Shown in pieces: positions 39,197 to 47,867 of a stretch of DNA of 64,000 bases (the first letter of the stretch is position 1; every line of letters begins with the position of its first letter). Source of the stretch: QHXQ01 sp963788965 (lineage in GTDB: Bacteria; Acidobacteriota; Blastocatellia; Pyrinomonadales; Pyrinomonadaceae); assembly GCA_963788965.1 (NCBI GenBank), contig CAWBIK010000005.1, forward strand, positions 682,001-746,000, given 5' to 3'. The notes under the pieces are model-generated. The model searched no databases. It was not told the DNA's origin and saw nothing but the letters and a program-made list of their open reading frames with translations. The translations under genes were made by a program, and so were the position numbers.

Positions 39197-40810
39197 CTAA
39201 CGCCCGCGCGTGCGTCGGGCCTCGCGTATGCGGCCGAGCATCTGCGGCAGAAGCAAAGACGTGGGCAAGACCGATCCCGTCGTGAAGCGGCGGGCAAGGC
39301 CGTGAAAGAGTTGGGCAGCGCGCGTCGTGTAGTTGAACCACCAGAGGTCGGGCACGAGCGTAATGCGATTGACGTGTATGTGCTGCGCGGCGACGAGTTC
39401 CAACAAGCCCGCGCGCCCATGCGTGCGCCCCAAGCCGCTCTGCTTCACACCGCCCCACGGCGTCTGCGCGATGCCATGCGTGTAGAGCACTTCGTTGACC
39501 ATCACCGTGCCGGCCTCGATCTGTTCCGCGATGCGCCGCCCGCGCGCGATGTCTCTGGTCCACACGCTCGCCGTCAACCCGAACACGCTATCGTTCGCCA
39601 GCCGCACCGCGTCGGCTTCGTCCTTGAACGTCATCACCGGCAGCACGGGGCCGAACGTCTCCTCGCGCATGACGGGCATCGTGTGCGCCACGTCGGTCAA
39701 CACCGTCGGCTCGTAGAACCAACCACGTTGCGTCAAGTCCGATCTACTACGCCCGCCCGTCAGCACACGCGCCCCGCGCGCCACCGCATCGCGCACGTGC
39801 TCCGCGACCGTCTGCAACTGGCGCTCGCTCGACATCGCGCACACGTCCGCGTCCGCCTCCGCCGTCTGCCTGAGTTGCTTCGTCAACGCCACCACGCGCG
39901 CCAGAAAGACCGGCGCGACGCGCTCGTCCACATAGCAACGTTCGACCGACGCACACGCTTGACCTGAATTAGCGAACGCGCCCCACACAGCCGCTTGCGC
40001 CGCCGCTTCAAGGTCGGCATCTGCGAGCACGAGCATCGGGTCTTTGCCGCCGAGTTCCAACACGACCGGGATGAGCCGCTCGCCCGCACGCGCCGCGACG
40101 CGCCGGCCCGTCGCAACGCTACCCGTGAACATGATCTTGTCCACGTCCGCTTCGACCACAGCTTGACCCGTCGCACCGTCGCCCGTCACCACACTTAACA
40201 AACCATCGGGCAGACCCGCGCGCGCGAACACGTCCGCGATCTTCAGCCCGACGAACGGCGTCAACTCGCTCGGCTTCAAGACGACCCCGTTGCCCGCCAT
40301 CAACGCCATCACAACCTCGCCCAAAGGGATCGCCCACGGAAAATTCCACGGCGAGATGATGCCGACCACGCCCAGCGGGCGATACACGACGCGCGACGAA
40401 CGACCCATCAACCCATATTGTCCAATAGCGATCTTTTCAGGCCGCAACAGACGCGCCGTGCGCCGCGCAAAGAACTGCATGAGATCGAGCGTCGGCACAA
40501 GTTCCATCGCCACCGCTTCGGCCGCGGGCTTGCCCGCCTCGCGCGCGATGAGCGCCGCAATCTCCGTCAACTGCTCAAGCACCAACGCCCGCGCCCGCAG
40601 CACGACGCGCCCGCGCTCGCGGTAAGAGAGTACGCGCCATGCCGTCTGCGCCGCCCGCGCCCGCGCCACCGCGCGCGCCACGTCTTCAGCGGACGCAGCG
40701 GGCACGCGCCCGACCTCCGCGCCCGTCGCCGGATCGTAAGACACGATCTCGCGGGTCGCGTTAGCAATCGTTTGCTCAGTTGTCGGCTGCTCGAAAGTTT
40801 GTGTTGCCAT
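39197..40810 (-). CDS. Aldehyde dehydrogenase family protein
   Basis: 537 residues with all key positions: N156 (SPWNFP), FTGSVATGRR (228-237), E252 (LELGGKD) and C286 (SGQACAS), and a C-terminal PWGGVKQSGLGRTHG. An extra 40-residue tail (LARRFTTGSVLPTSLLLPQMLGRIREA) is amphipathic and could bind membrane, as in some long-chain aldehyde dehydrogenases. It is not a close copy of the aldehyde dehydrogenase at 2034. The substrate is unknown, and no pathway neighbour is present. Confidence 0.93.
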   Translation of the reverse strand: MATQTFEQPTTEQTIANATREIVSYDPATGAEVGRVPAASAEDVARAVARARAAQTAWRVLSYRERGRVVLRARALVLEQLTEIAALIAREAGKPAAEAVAMELVPTLDLMQFFARRTARLLRPEKIAIGQYGLMGRSSRVVYRPLGVVGIISPWNFPWAIPLGEVVMALMAGNGVVLKPSELTPFVGLKIADVFARAGLPDGLLSVVTGDGATGQAVVEADVDKIMFTGSVATGRRVAARAGERLIPVVLELGGKDPMLVLADADLEAAAQAAVWGAFANSGQACASVERCYVDERVAPVFLARVVALTKQLRQTAEADADVCAMSSERQLQTVAEHVRDAVARGARVLTGGRSRSDLTQRGWFYEPTVLTDVAHTMPVMREETFGPVLPVMTFKDEADAVRLANDSVFGLTASVWTRDIARGRRIAEQIEAGTVMVNEVLYTHGIAQTPWGGVKQSGLGRTHGRAGLLELVAAQHIHVNRITLVPDLWWFNYTTRAAQLFHGLARRFTTGSVLPTSLLLPQMLGRIREARRTRGR

Positions 40811-40898
40811 AACTATTGCCGCGCGAGGGCAAAGTGATACCGCCGATTATCAACCGAAAGCAGACGGAAAGAAAGTCGGCACAACGAGCAAAATAAAA

Positions 40899-40962
40899 GC
40901 CGCACGCAAAGCCGCAAAGAAGAACGTTCAACCCTTTGCGTTCTTCTTTGCGCCTGTGCGGG
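40899..40962. repeat. CGCAAAG-type intergenic hairpin
   Basis: CGCAAAGAAGAACG is perfectly inverted (arms ending 40926 and starting 40939), and the stem extends imperfectly with CCGCACG / TGTGCGGG. It lies between divergent genes for an aldehyde dehydrogenase and an M24 aminopeptidase. Confidence 0.75.
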
Positions 40963-41033
40963 CGATTGGTCTTCGTTTCTATGTCGTGCTACCGCTCGGT
41001 TACAATGTGGCCATCATACCGAAGGAGAGACGA

Positions 41034-42326
41034 ATGCGCCGACCCCAACTCGAAGAGTTCATGCGCCGCATGGAGCCGGACTCCATTGCCATCATTGCCA
41101 GCGCGCCCGAACGCACGCGCTCGAACGACACCGAATATCGTTACCGGCAAGACTCAGATTTCTACTACCTGACCGGCTTCAACGAACCGGACTCCATTGC
41201 CGTCATCGCGCCCGCGCACCCCGAACACAAGTACACGCTCTTTGTGCGCCCGCGCGACCCGGAACGCGAAGTTTGGGACGGCCGGCGGGCCGGCGTGGAC
41301 GGCGCGGTCGCAACCTACGGCGCGGACAGATCATTTCCTATCGCCGAGTTTCACGCACAGGTGCGCGACCTGCTCAACGGTGCGCGCAATCTCTACTATC
41401 ATCTCGGCGTCAACGCGGAGATGGATGCGGCGCTCATCCAGCACGTCCGCGCCATGCGTGCGCGCAGCCGCCAGTATCGCGCGCCCGACGCGATCACCGA
41501 ACCGGGCGTCATCCTCCACGAGATGCGACTCGTCAAGACGCCGGCCGAGATCGAACTGATGCAGCGCAGCGCAGACATCGCGGCCGAAGCGCACGTCGAA
41601 GCGATGCGCGCGGTGCGCCCCGGCATGAACGAATACGAGATCGAGGCGCTTGTCGAATACGTCTTCCGCCGCAACGGCGCACACGCGCCCGCCTACACCT
41701 CCATCGTCGGCGGCGGCGCGAACGCGACCGTCCTGCACTACATCCAAAACGACGCCGAGCTACGCGACGGCGATCTCCTGCTCCTCGACGCGGGCGCTGA
41801 GTATCAAGGTTATGCCTCCGACATCACCCGCACCTTCCCCGTCAGCGGGCGCTTCACTGGCGCGCAACGCGAGGTCTATAACGTCGTCCTCCAGGCACAA
41901 ATGGCCTGCGTCGAACTCGTCAAGCCCGGCGTCACCATGGGCGCACTCAATCAACGCGCGCGCGAACTACTAACCGAAGGCATGGTGCGGCTCGGCTTGC
42001 TCACAGGCGACCCGCAACAGTTGATCGAAGACGAATCATACAAGCGTTTCTACATGCACATGATCGGCCACTTCCTCGGCATGGACGTACACGACGTAGG
42101 CCGCTACCAACTCGACGGTCAAGATCGCCCCCTCGAACCCGGCATCATCATCACCATCGAACCCGGCCTCTACATCGCCGCCGACGCCGACAACATCCCC
42201 GACCAATATCGCGGCATCGGCATCCGCATCGAAGACGACGTACTCGTCACACCCGAAGGTCATCACGTGCTGACTGCAAAAGCCCCCAAGCACATCGAAG
42301 AGATCGAACAACTAATGGCGCATTAA
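41034..42326 (+). CDS. pepP: Xaa-Pro aminopeptidase (M24B)
   Basis: 430 residues from ATG 41034, preceded by AAGGAGAG; an earlier in-frame start at 40956 lacks such a site. It removes an N-terminal residue before proline. The N-terminal AMP_N-type domain has SNDTEYRYRQDSDFYYLTGF. The metal ligands of the pita-bread domain are visible in LLDAGAEYQGYASDITRTFP (two Asp), GHFLGMDVHDVG (His), TIEPGLYI (Glu) and GIGIRIEDDVLV (Glu). It binds two metal ions, typically manganese, in the cytoplasm. A convergent hairpin follows the gene. Confidence 0.94.
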   Translation: MRRPQLEEFMRRMEPDSIAIIASAPERTRSNDTEYRYRQDSDFYYLTGFNEPDSIAVIAPAHPEHKYTLFVRPRDPEREVWDGRRAGVDGAVATYGADRSFPIAEFHAQVRDLLNGARNLYYHLGVNAEMDAALIQHVRAMRARSRQYRAPDAITEPGVILHEMRLVKTPAEIELMQRSADIAAEAHVEAMRAVRPGMNEYEIEALVEYVFRRNGAHAPAYTSIVGGGANATVLHYIQNDAELRDGDLLLLDAGAEYQGYASDITRTFPVSGRFTGAQREVYNVVLQAQMACVELVKPGVTMGALNQRARELLTEGMVRLGLLTGDPQQLIEDESYKRFYMHMIGHFLGMDVHDVGRYQLDGQDRPLEPGIIITIEPGLYIAADADNIPDQYRGIGIRIEDDVLVTPEGHHVLTAKAPKHIEEIEQLMAH

Positions 42327-42363
42327 CCACGCACCGGCCAGCACAACAGACTTCATAAAAACT

Positions 42364-42427
42364 AACCACCAAGACACGAAGACACAAAACAGAGACTTGC
42401 TCCTTGTGTCTTCATATCTTGGTGGTT
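42364..42427. terminator. Hairpin between convergent aminopeptidase and STAND genes
   Basis: AACCACCAAGACACGAAGACACAA (described; 42364-42387) pairs with 42404-42427 with two mismatches and a 16-base loop. It lies between stops at 42326 and 42445 and belongs to the same ACGAAGACAC family as 24278-24346. It probably terminates both strands. Confidence 0.75.
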
Positions 42428-42444
42428 AATTGTTTTCGCCGCTC

Positions 42445-45400
42445 TTACTCCCCGTCCTTCTTCCCCGCGCCAAACTCATCGGCCGGATCAATCTCCACCT
42501 CCGGCATCGGCTCAAACTTCGACGCATCAAACACCGGCCTCTCCGGCTCATTCGCGCCCAACTCACGCAAGTGCTGCCGCGCCTTCTCCAACCCCCGGTG
42601 ATACGCAAACGGCGGCCCATCACACCACGCCAACCTATAAGCCCGCTCCGCTGCTTCAACCGCCTGCGCCTGATGCCCCTCATCCCGCTCAATCTGCGCT
42701 AACACATTCAACGCATCTGCATGAAATAACGGATACGGCCCACGCTCCGCCGCCTCCCACACATCATCCAACAATTCGCGCGCGGCTTGCATATCGCCCT
42801 GCCGCCGCCGCAACTCAACCAGCGCCACAAGCGCGGGCAGTTCTTCTTCGACAAAATTCACCGCCCGCGCGCGGATGAGCGCATGGTGCAGTCGTTCATC
42901 GGCCGAGGCAATATCATTCATGCCCAATGCCGCTTCGCCTTGTAATCGTGCTGCGCGGATGAAGTCGCGCTCATGATTCAGAACATGAGCCAGTTCCCAC
43001 GCGCGGTCTGCAAATGATAGAGCATCAGGATGCTCGCGGAGCCATACCGCAACCTGCGCTAGGTGAGAATTGACAAAACCCTCATATTGGTTATTAGACT
43101 GTGCTACAAACATTCGCAATGATCGCCGTAGAGGGGACTCTGCTTCGTTCTCCACACCGCGCGTCGCTAACCCCAGCCCAAGCCAAAACAGACTGACTGC
43201 TTCTCTGAAACGGTCATTCTGCTCATGTGTGATGCTCAGCGCACAGCGTGCGCTGATTTCCGATTCGTATATCATGCCCAAGAGTCGCGATGCTTCTGAT
43301 AGTCCACGCAAGCCAACGCCTAGATTTCTGTCATTCTTGTACTGCGAAGAAATTACAATAAAGCGGCGGTACAGCGGGGCTGCAAGTCTGGGCTGTCCAA
43401 TGTAAAGATACCCGTGCGCTAGTGAATTGAGTACATAGGATTGAATATTAGGGTCGCTCAAACGTGGCAACTGCTCTAGTCCATCAGGGAACAACATCTC
43501 CAGAAGTTCAATCCGATGACGATTGGCGCTCAGACGGTAGAGCATGGCTTTTTCCAATCGTTCAGCAAACAGTCTTCCAGCATCGTCATAGCGGCCTAAA
43601 CCGATCAGCGTGTTATACAATTCGATAGCGGGCGTGAGGTCTTCGAGACTATTGACCGTGAAATAATCATCAATCATCGGCAATGCTTCAAAGTGCGCGT
43701 GCAGGCTTGTGTAGATGCCGCGCCGTGTGTCTTCGCCCAAGCCGGCCCAGACTACGCCGCGCACAATCGGGTGGAGGTCGTAGCGGTTGGCGCGTTTGTC
43801 CCAGCCGATCAAGCCGCGGTCTTCCAACTCGGTCAGTACTTCATCCAATTCATGCTCGTCGGCGCATGCCTTGCCGTCACCTATCAATAGCGCGGCGAGC
43901 GTGTCGTAATGCGCGGGCATTCTGAAGGCGGCGATGACGTGCAACGTCTGGCGTGCTTGCTCGTCCAATCCACGCAGGGCGTATTCGAGCACATGGGATT
44001 TGACGTTCTTGAGCGGCAGGCTGAACGGGTCGAAATCGGGATGATGGTCGCGCCATTTGTCGAAATCGCCGGGCGCACGCCGGTAGCGCGCCACCTCGCT
44101 CGCTAAGGCGTGTACCAGTAAAGGATGATTGCCCACGCGGTTAAAGAGGGGCAACAACGTGTCGCGCGCGCCGGAGACGCCAAGCGCGCGCCACAATTCC
44201 AGTGCATTATCGTCAGCTAGTCCACGTAGGAAGATTGCGACGCAGTTGCCAAGCGACTCGCCGGTCACCATTTGCAAATCGGCCGGATAGAGGCGTGTGC
44301 TGACAAGGATGCGGGCGGCTCGCACGTTACTCAGTTTGCGAAGGAATGCGCCTGCGCGCGGGTCGGCGGTCTTGCGCAGGAGATGCTCGCCGGTGAACGA
44401 TTGCGCGGCGCTGGCGGGTAAGTTGTAGGCGTGGGCTACGTAGTTTGCTGTCTGCCGGTCGAGGTCATCGTCAGCTAAGTGCGCCGCGTCCATGCGCGCA
44501 TAGGCGATGAGCATGCGCTCCAAGCCGTCGAGGACGATGAGGAACGGCTCGCGGTCGAGGGCGGCGAGTAGTTGTGTCTCGCGTTCAGGCGCGGGAATCT
44601 GTTGTACTTCGGCGAGTGGCCGCTGTGTGACGTAAGCTAAGGCGCGGGTGACGAAGTTCTCGAAGGTGGCATCGGATTCGTAGAAGCTCCACCACATGCG
44701 CCCGGCTAAGGGCTTCATCTCCTGCGGGGCGATGTCGTTGAACCATTTCCAGGTGAGCGCGCTCTTGCCCATGCCGCCGATGGCGACGATGTTGAGGATG
44801 CGTGCTTGATAGATTGGTTCCTGTTCTCTAGTGACCCAATCGGTCAACAGATTGAGTTCGGGTTGACGACCGACGAGGCGGTGGGTTTGCAACAGGGTGT
44901 AAGGGTGCGCGATGAAGGGTTCGGGTGGCGCGGGGATGTCGCTGACGTAATGAAAGGCGGTGAGATCGGGTTCACGGTATTTGACTAGGGCTTGGATAAC
45001 GAGTGCGCGCAAGTCCGTGGGCGATTTGAATGAGGCGACGACGCGCTCTTTGCCGGCGCGTTGTTTGAGTTCGGCCAGTTTTACTTTGCGCCGTGCGACT
45101 TCAGTTGGATCGCTCGTGTCCTCGTCCATGTCCGCGGCCGTGAGCGGATGAGTTTTGTCCATGAAGAAGATGAGGCGCGGGATGCCGAGCGCGACGGCGC
45201 GGTTGTATTCCATCTCGGTGATGGAGATTCGCTCCGGGTTGTCGGCCTCAGGCACGTAGCCATAGCGGTAGGCAAAGATGCCGAGATAGATGGCCGCCGT
45301 ATCTACCATAGCGAGCGATGCGGCGGCGGCGGCGGCGTCACCTGCGGTTAGATGTTCCATCATGATGGGGAACATGCTCTGGCGCAGACACGCATCCAAC

Positions 45401-45471
45401 ACTTCTTTGCGATGCTCCGGCAGGTCGAGCGCGGTGCTGCTGATCATTACTTTCTTGACTTGGTGAGACAT
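42445..45471 (-). CDS. DUF4062 / STAND NTPase / TPR protein, candidate defence or signalling gene
   Basis: 1008 residues in three parts. Residues 6-110 form a DUF4062 domain (MISSTALDLPEHRKEVLDAC, YRYGYVPEADNPERISITEMEY), a Rossmann-like fold compared with TIR and nucleoside-processing domains. Residues about 195-560 form an NB-ARC-type STAND ATPase with Walker A AIGGMGKS (230-237), Walker B FLIVLDGLERM (310-320), sensor ARILVSTRLYP and a NHPLLVHALASE helix. The rest is TPR repeats (LGLGLATRG; GEAALGMND). This effector-switch-sensor order is that of STAND defence ATPases, but DUF4062-STAND proteins have no settled role that I know. Codon use around 43050-43650 is more A+T-rich than neighbouring genes. 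A palindrome lies 57 bases upstream. The gene appears intact. Confidence 0.9.
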   Translation of the reverse strand: MSHQVKKVMISSTALDLPEHRKEVLDACLRQSMFPIMMEHLTAGDAAAAAASLAMVDTAAIYLGIFAYRYGYVPEADNPERISITEMEYNRAVALGIPRLIFFMDKTHPLTAADMDEDTSDPTEVARRKVKLAELKQRAGKERVVASFKSPTDLRALVIQALVKYREPDLTAFHYVSDIPAPPEPFIAHPYTLLQTHRLVGRQPELNLLTDWVTREQEPIYQARILNIVAIGGMGKSALTWKWFNDIAPQEMKPLAGRMWWSFYESDATFENFVTRALAYVTQRPLAEVQQIPAPERETQLLAALDREPFLIVLDGLERMLIAYARMDAAHLADDDLDRQTANYVAHAYNLPASAAQSFTGEHLLRKTADPRAGAFLRKLSNVRAARILVSTRLYPADLQMVTGESLGNCVAIFLRGLADDNALELWRALGVSGARDTLLPLFNRVGNHPLLVHALASEVARYRRAPGDFDKWRDHHPDFDPFSLPLKNVKSHVLEYALRGLDEQARQTLHVIAAFRMPAHYDTLAALLIGDGKACADEHELDEVLTELEDRGLIGWDKRANRYDLHPIVRGVVWAGLGEDTRRGIYTSLHAHFEALPMIDDYFTVNSLEDLTPAIELYNTLIGLGRYDDAGRLFAERLEKAMLYRLSANRHRIELLEMLFPDGLEQLPRLSDPNIQSYVLNSLAHGYLYIGQPRLAAPLYRRFIVISSQYKNDRNLGVGLRGLSEASRLLGMIYESEISARCALSITHEQNDRFREAVSLFWLGLGLATRGVENEAESPLRRSLRMFVAQSNNQYEGFVNSHLAQVAVWLREHPDALSFADRAWELAHVLNHERDFIRAARLQGEAALGMNDIASADERLHHALIRARAVNFVEEELPALVALVELRRRQGDMQAARELLDDVWEAAERGPYPLFHADALNVLAQIERDEGHQAQAVEAAERAYRLAWCDGPPFAYHRGLEKARQHLRELGANEPERPVFDASKFEPMPEVEIDPADEFGAGKKDGE

Positions 45472-45527
45472 AAGCTTTGTGAGTGCCGGTCTTGAATAGC
45501 CAGCCCTGATCCGCTGGCACAGAGTAT

Positions 45528-45553
45528 ATGGACTTTACGTGCGCGTAGTCCAT
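45528..45553. promoter_or_regulatory. Palindrome upstream of the STAND gene
   Basis: ATGGACT (45528-45534) pairs with AGTCCAT (45547-45553) across 12 bases, in a less GC-rich leader 57 bases before the STAND gene start. It could be an operator or the base of a small hairpin. A T-run follows only on the plus strand. There is no independent evidence of function. Confidence 0.3.
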
Positions 45554-45570
45554 TTTTTGATCGTTCATAA

Positions 45571-45590
45571 CCTCACGCCAAGACGCAAAG
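45571..45590. repeat. Single CGCCAAGACGCAAAG repeat arm
   Basis: One arm of the CGCAAAGACGCAAAG family, without a clear inverted partner, in the gap between the lipoprotein gene stop and the STAND gene start. Confidence 0.5.
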
Positions 45591-45669
45591 TTAAGTCGCT
45601 CGTGTTGTAACGCGCGCTAAGTTCGCTGCTTTAAGTTTTGTTGAGCAGGCTGGCGCAGGCAAGGCGCGC

Positions 45670-46548
45670 TTACCAGCCGGTGGCGAAGAGGGCGTTGGCG
45701 CTTTTGAGGCCGCAGTGTTGGTATTGGTGATAGGCGGCGGCGGCGCGTTGGCGAATCCGGGGCGCGGTTTCCTGTTGCAGCCAGCCGTCGAGGGTGGCTG
45801 CGAGGACGTAGGCTTCGGGGGCCATGAGGTTGGTGGTCCAGAGCAGCGGGTGTGCGCCGGTTGCGCGCAAGGGGCGGGCGAAGAAATTTTTGCTGGCGCA
45901 GGCGAGGATGACGGCGGCGCGTTGTTCGTCGTCCTTTGGTTGCGGGAAGGATGGGAGTTGAAAGTCCATTAGGCCGTCGTGGCCGAGGTAGGCGACGAGG
46001 CGGGCGCTGCCTGCGGTGTGGAGCCGCACGGGTTGGCGGTTGAACTCGACAGCAACGGTGTCGCCATCCGTGCCTGATGCGGCTTCGAGGAAATCAATCG
46101 TGGTCTGTTTGATCTCGCGGCCGCGATAGGCGTCGGCGACGAGGTACGCGCCGGTGCGGCGGTGGCGAAAGACACAGCGTTCGAGGATGGCGGCGCGCGG
46201 GTTCGCGGTGCAGGCGACGAGTTGCCAGTCTTTGTGTCTGGTGAAGAAAGCTTTGACGCCGAAGGCCGCGCCCCAGTAGAGATTGGTGGCGGGATTGTCG
46301 CCGTCTCCGAGGCGCGCGGGCACGGGCACGATGCCTTGATAGGCGTTATCGCAGAGCGCGACGAAGACGTGTATGACCGGCACGTCGTTGCGCGCGGCCG
46401 GTTGCACGTTAGGCGCGGCTTGAGTTGCGTGCGCGCCACTGTTCTGTGCTGCGCCCGCCTCTGCGGATCGCACGCGGCCACCGGCACTGCATCCCACCAA
46501 CGCGCCGACGAGCGCACACAGCAACAAGCAAAGACGCAACTCTCTCAT
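45670..46548 (-). CDS. Lipoprotein with caspase-like His/Cys pattern
   Basis: 292 residues. The N-terminus LCLLLCALVGALVGC is a lipobox, with acylation at C20. The mature protein has VFVALCDNAYQGIVPVPARLG, NLYWGAAFGVKAFF and ILERCVFRHRRTGAYLVADAY. It resembles a family of secreted proteins in Bacteroidota and Cyanobacteria for which I know no experiment. Two hydrophobic strands each end at a candidate dyad residue: ARLVAYLGH (H190) and RAAVILAC (C217). Next come RATGAHPLLWTTNLMAPEAY and a helical tail, the order seen in clan CD (caspase/CHAT) peptidases. The dyad is my inference. It lies between STAND and DHH genes on the same strand, with spacers of 198 and 161 bases. Confidence 0.8.
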   Translation of the reverse strand: MRELRLCLLLCALVGALVGCSAGGRVRSAEAGAAQNSGAHATQAAPNVQPAARNDVPVIHVFVALCDNAYQGIVPVPARLGDGDNPATNLYWGAAFGVKAFFTRHKDWQLVACTANPRAAILERCVFRHRRTGAYLVADAYRGREIKQTTIDFLEAASGTDGDTVAVEFNRQPVRLHTAGSARLVAYLGHDGLMDFQLPSFPQPKDDEQRAAVILACASKNFFARPLRATGAHPLLWTTNLMAPEAYVLAATLDGWLQQETAPRIRQRAAAAYHQYQHCGLKSANALFATGW

Positions 46549-46613
46549 CGTGGTTGCTTAGACGCCACACGCGCGCAGCTTGTTCCGAGGATACGAGCGG
46601 TGAGACGAAAAGA

Positions 46614-46714
46614 TTAACCACGAAGGGCAATGATGAAGGCGGCATGATGACTGATGAATAAACAGCTATTCGTTATTCGTCAGTCATCATGCCGCATGCA
46701 TCGTTGCCATTAAT
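46614..46714. repeat. TGATGAAT inverted repeat after the DHH gene
   Basis: AACCACGAAGGGCAATGATGAAGGCGGCATGATGACTGATGAATAA (by words) is answered across a short loop by TTATTCGTCAGTCATCATGCCGCATGCATCGTTGCCATTAA. It forms a long imperfect hairpin whose right end overlaps the stop codon of the DHH gene (46710-46712). Confidence 0.75.
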
Positions 46715-47669
46715 CGGGTAGCGATAGTTCGGCGATGATCTCGCGGGCGGCGGTGCGGGCGCGTTCGACTTCGTCGGGGCGGAAGGAGACTGCGCCGACG
46801 ACGGCATGACCGCCGCCGCCGTAGCGTTCGCAGATGGTGGCGATGTTGTGCGCGCGTGGGCGCGGGGCCCACGGGTTCGAGCCGACGGAGATTTTGGTGC
46901 GGTGTGCGCCGCGTGTGATGGCGACCGAGTAGGTCGTCTCAGGGTGCAGATAGTAGGGGATGAACTTGTTGAAGCCTTCGATGCCTTCGTCCACGAGATC
47001 GAAGTTGACGACGCCGCGCGCGTAAGTTGCTTTGCGGCGGACGAGTTCGAGCGTCTCTTGATGGCGCGCGAGGATGGGGCGCAGATGCGTCTGCACCTCG
47101 GCGCTGCCCGCCACTTCATCGAGCGGGCGCAACGTCAGTTCACGGATCAACCACTCAATAAATTCTTCGTCGGGCACGCTCTCGATCACCTGCATCAGTT
47201 GCAGCGCGGGCGCGCGCAACTCGACCACCTGCGCGGGCGATTCATAGAGCGCGCCGTCGATGATGTGCGCCCACTCGATGAGCGGCGCAAGCGCCTCGTC
47301 GGCGAAGTCGAACTGCTCGCGGGCGACGCGCGCGATGAACTCGGTGCAGGACTTGCTCGTGGCATCCCAGAATTTTTGCCCCGTCCGGTCGGCGTGGAAA
47401 TGCGCCTCGTCGGCCGGCGTCAGGAATGCCGACTGGTGATGGTCGAACCACCAAGTCAACTTATCTGACGGCGCATATTTGAAATCGACGATGGCGTTCT
47501 CGTCGCCGTCGAACATCTCTTCGTCAAAGAGCGCGCCGGGGCGATGCAACAGCCCCGCGTAGGCGATGTCGGCGTCGCCGTGGACGCGCGCGCGATAGAA
47601 GCAGGTGAAGACAACCGCCGAGGCCACGCCGTCGAAGCAGTGACCGTGATAGAGCAGGCGCAGTTTCAT
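46710..47669 (-). CDS. DHH-family phosphoesterase
   Basis: 319 residues. I start it at ATG 47669 (KLRLLYHGHCFDG), not at the far upstream in-frame codon. The DHH-type motifs are HGHCFDGVASA (D13), IVDFKYAP (D62), FDHHQSAF (D76-H77-H78) and the glycine-rich C-terminal GGGGHAVVGA of the DHHA1 region. Members cleave phosphoanhydride or phosphodiester bonds in small molecules (nanoRNA, cyclic dinucleotides, pAp), with manganese. Which of these is the substrate cannot be read here. Its nearness to a STAND protein could matter if the substrate is a cyclic nucleotide, but that is speculation. Confidence 0.88.
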   Translation of the reverse strand: MKLRLLYHGHCFDGVASAVVFTCFYRARVHGDADIAYAGLLHRPGALFDEEMFDGDENAIVDFKYAPSDKLTWWFDHHQSAFLTPADEAHFHADRTGQKFWDATSKSCTEFIARVAREQFDFADEALAPLIEWAHIIDGALYESPAQVVELRAPALQLMQVIESVPDEEFIEWLIRELTLRPLDEVAGSAEVQTHLRPILARHQETLELVRRKATYARGVVNFDLVDEGIEGFNKFIPYYLHPETTYSVAITRGAHRTKISVGSNPWAPRPRAHNIATICERYGGGGHAVVGAVSFRPDEVERARTAAREIIAELSLPD

Positions 47670-47784
47670 TAAGATACCCGGTAGAAAATTTGCTCGCTTA
47701 AGAACCGCACATGATAGCAGCAGACCTTGACTGTCGGCTAACGGGCGGACGCTGAATAGCGACCCGAACCGCGCAGCGCACAAG

Positions 47785-47835
47785 GAAAACCGCGCCGGGT
47801 CGATCTCGTGAAATTTGAGATCGACCCGGCGCGGT
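47785..47835 (-). terminator. Rho-independent terminator of the PPC-DUF4214 gene
   Basis: A perfect 19-bp stem (47789-47807 with 47817-47835) and 9-base loop, followed on the minus strand by TTTTCC. It starts 33 bases after the stop codon at 47868. Confidence 0.9.
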
Positions 47836-47867
47836 CAGTTTAGCAGTTGCGCGCGGTCAGGCTGTTA

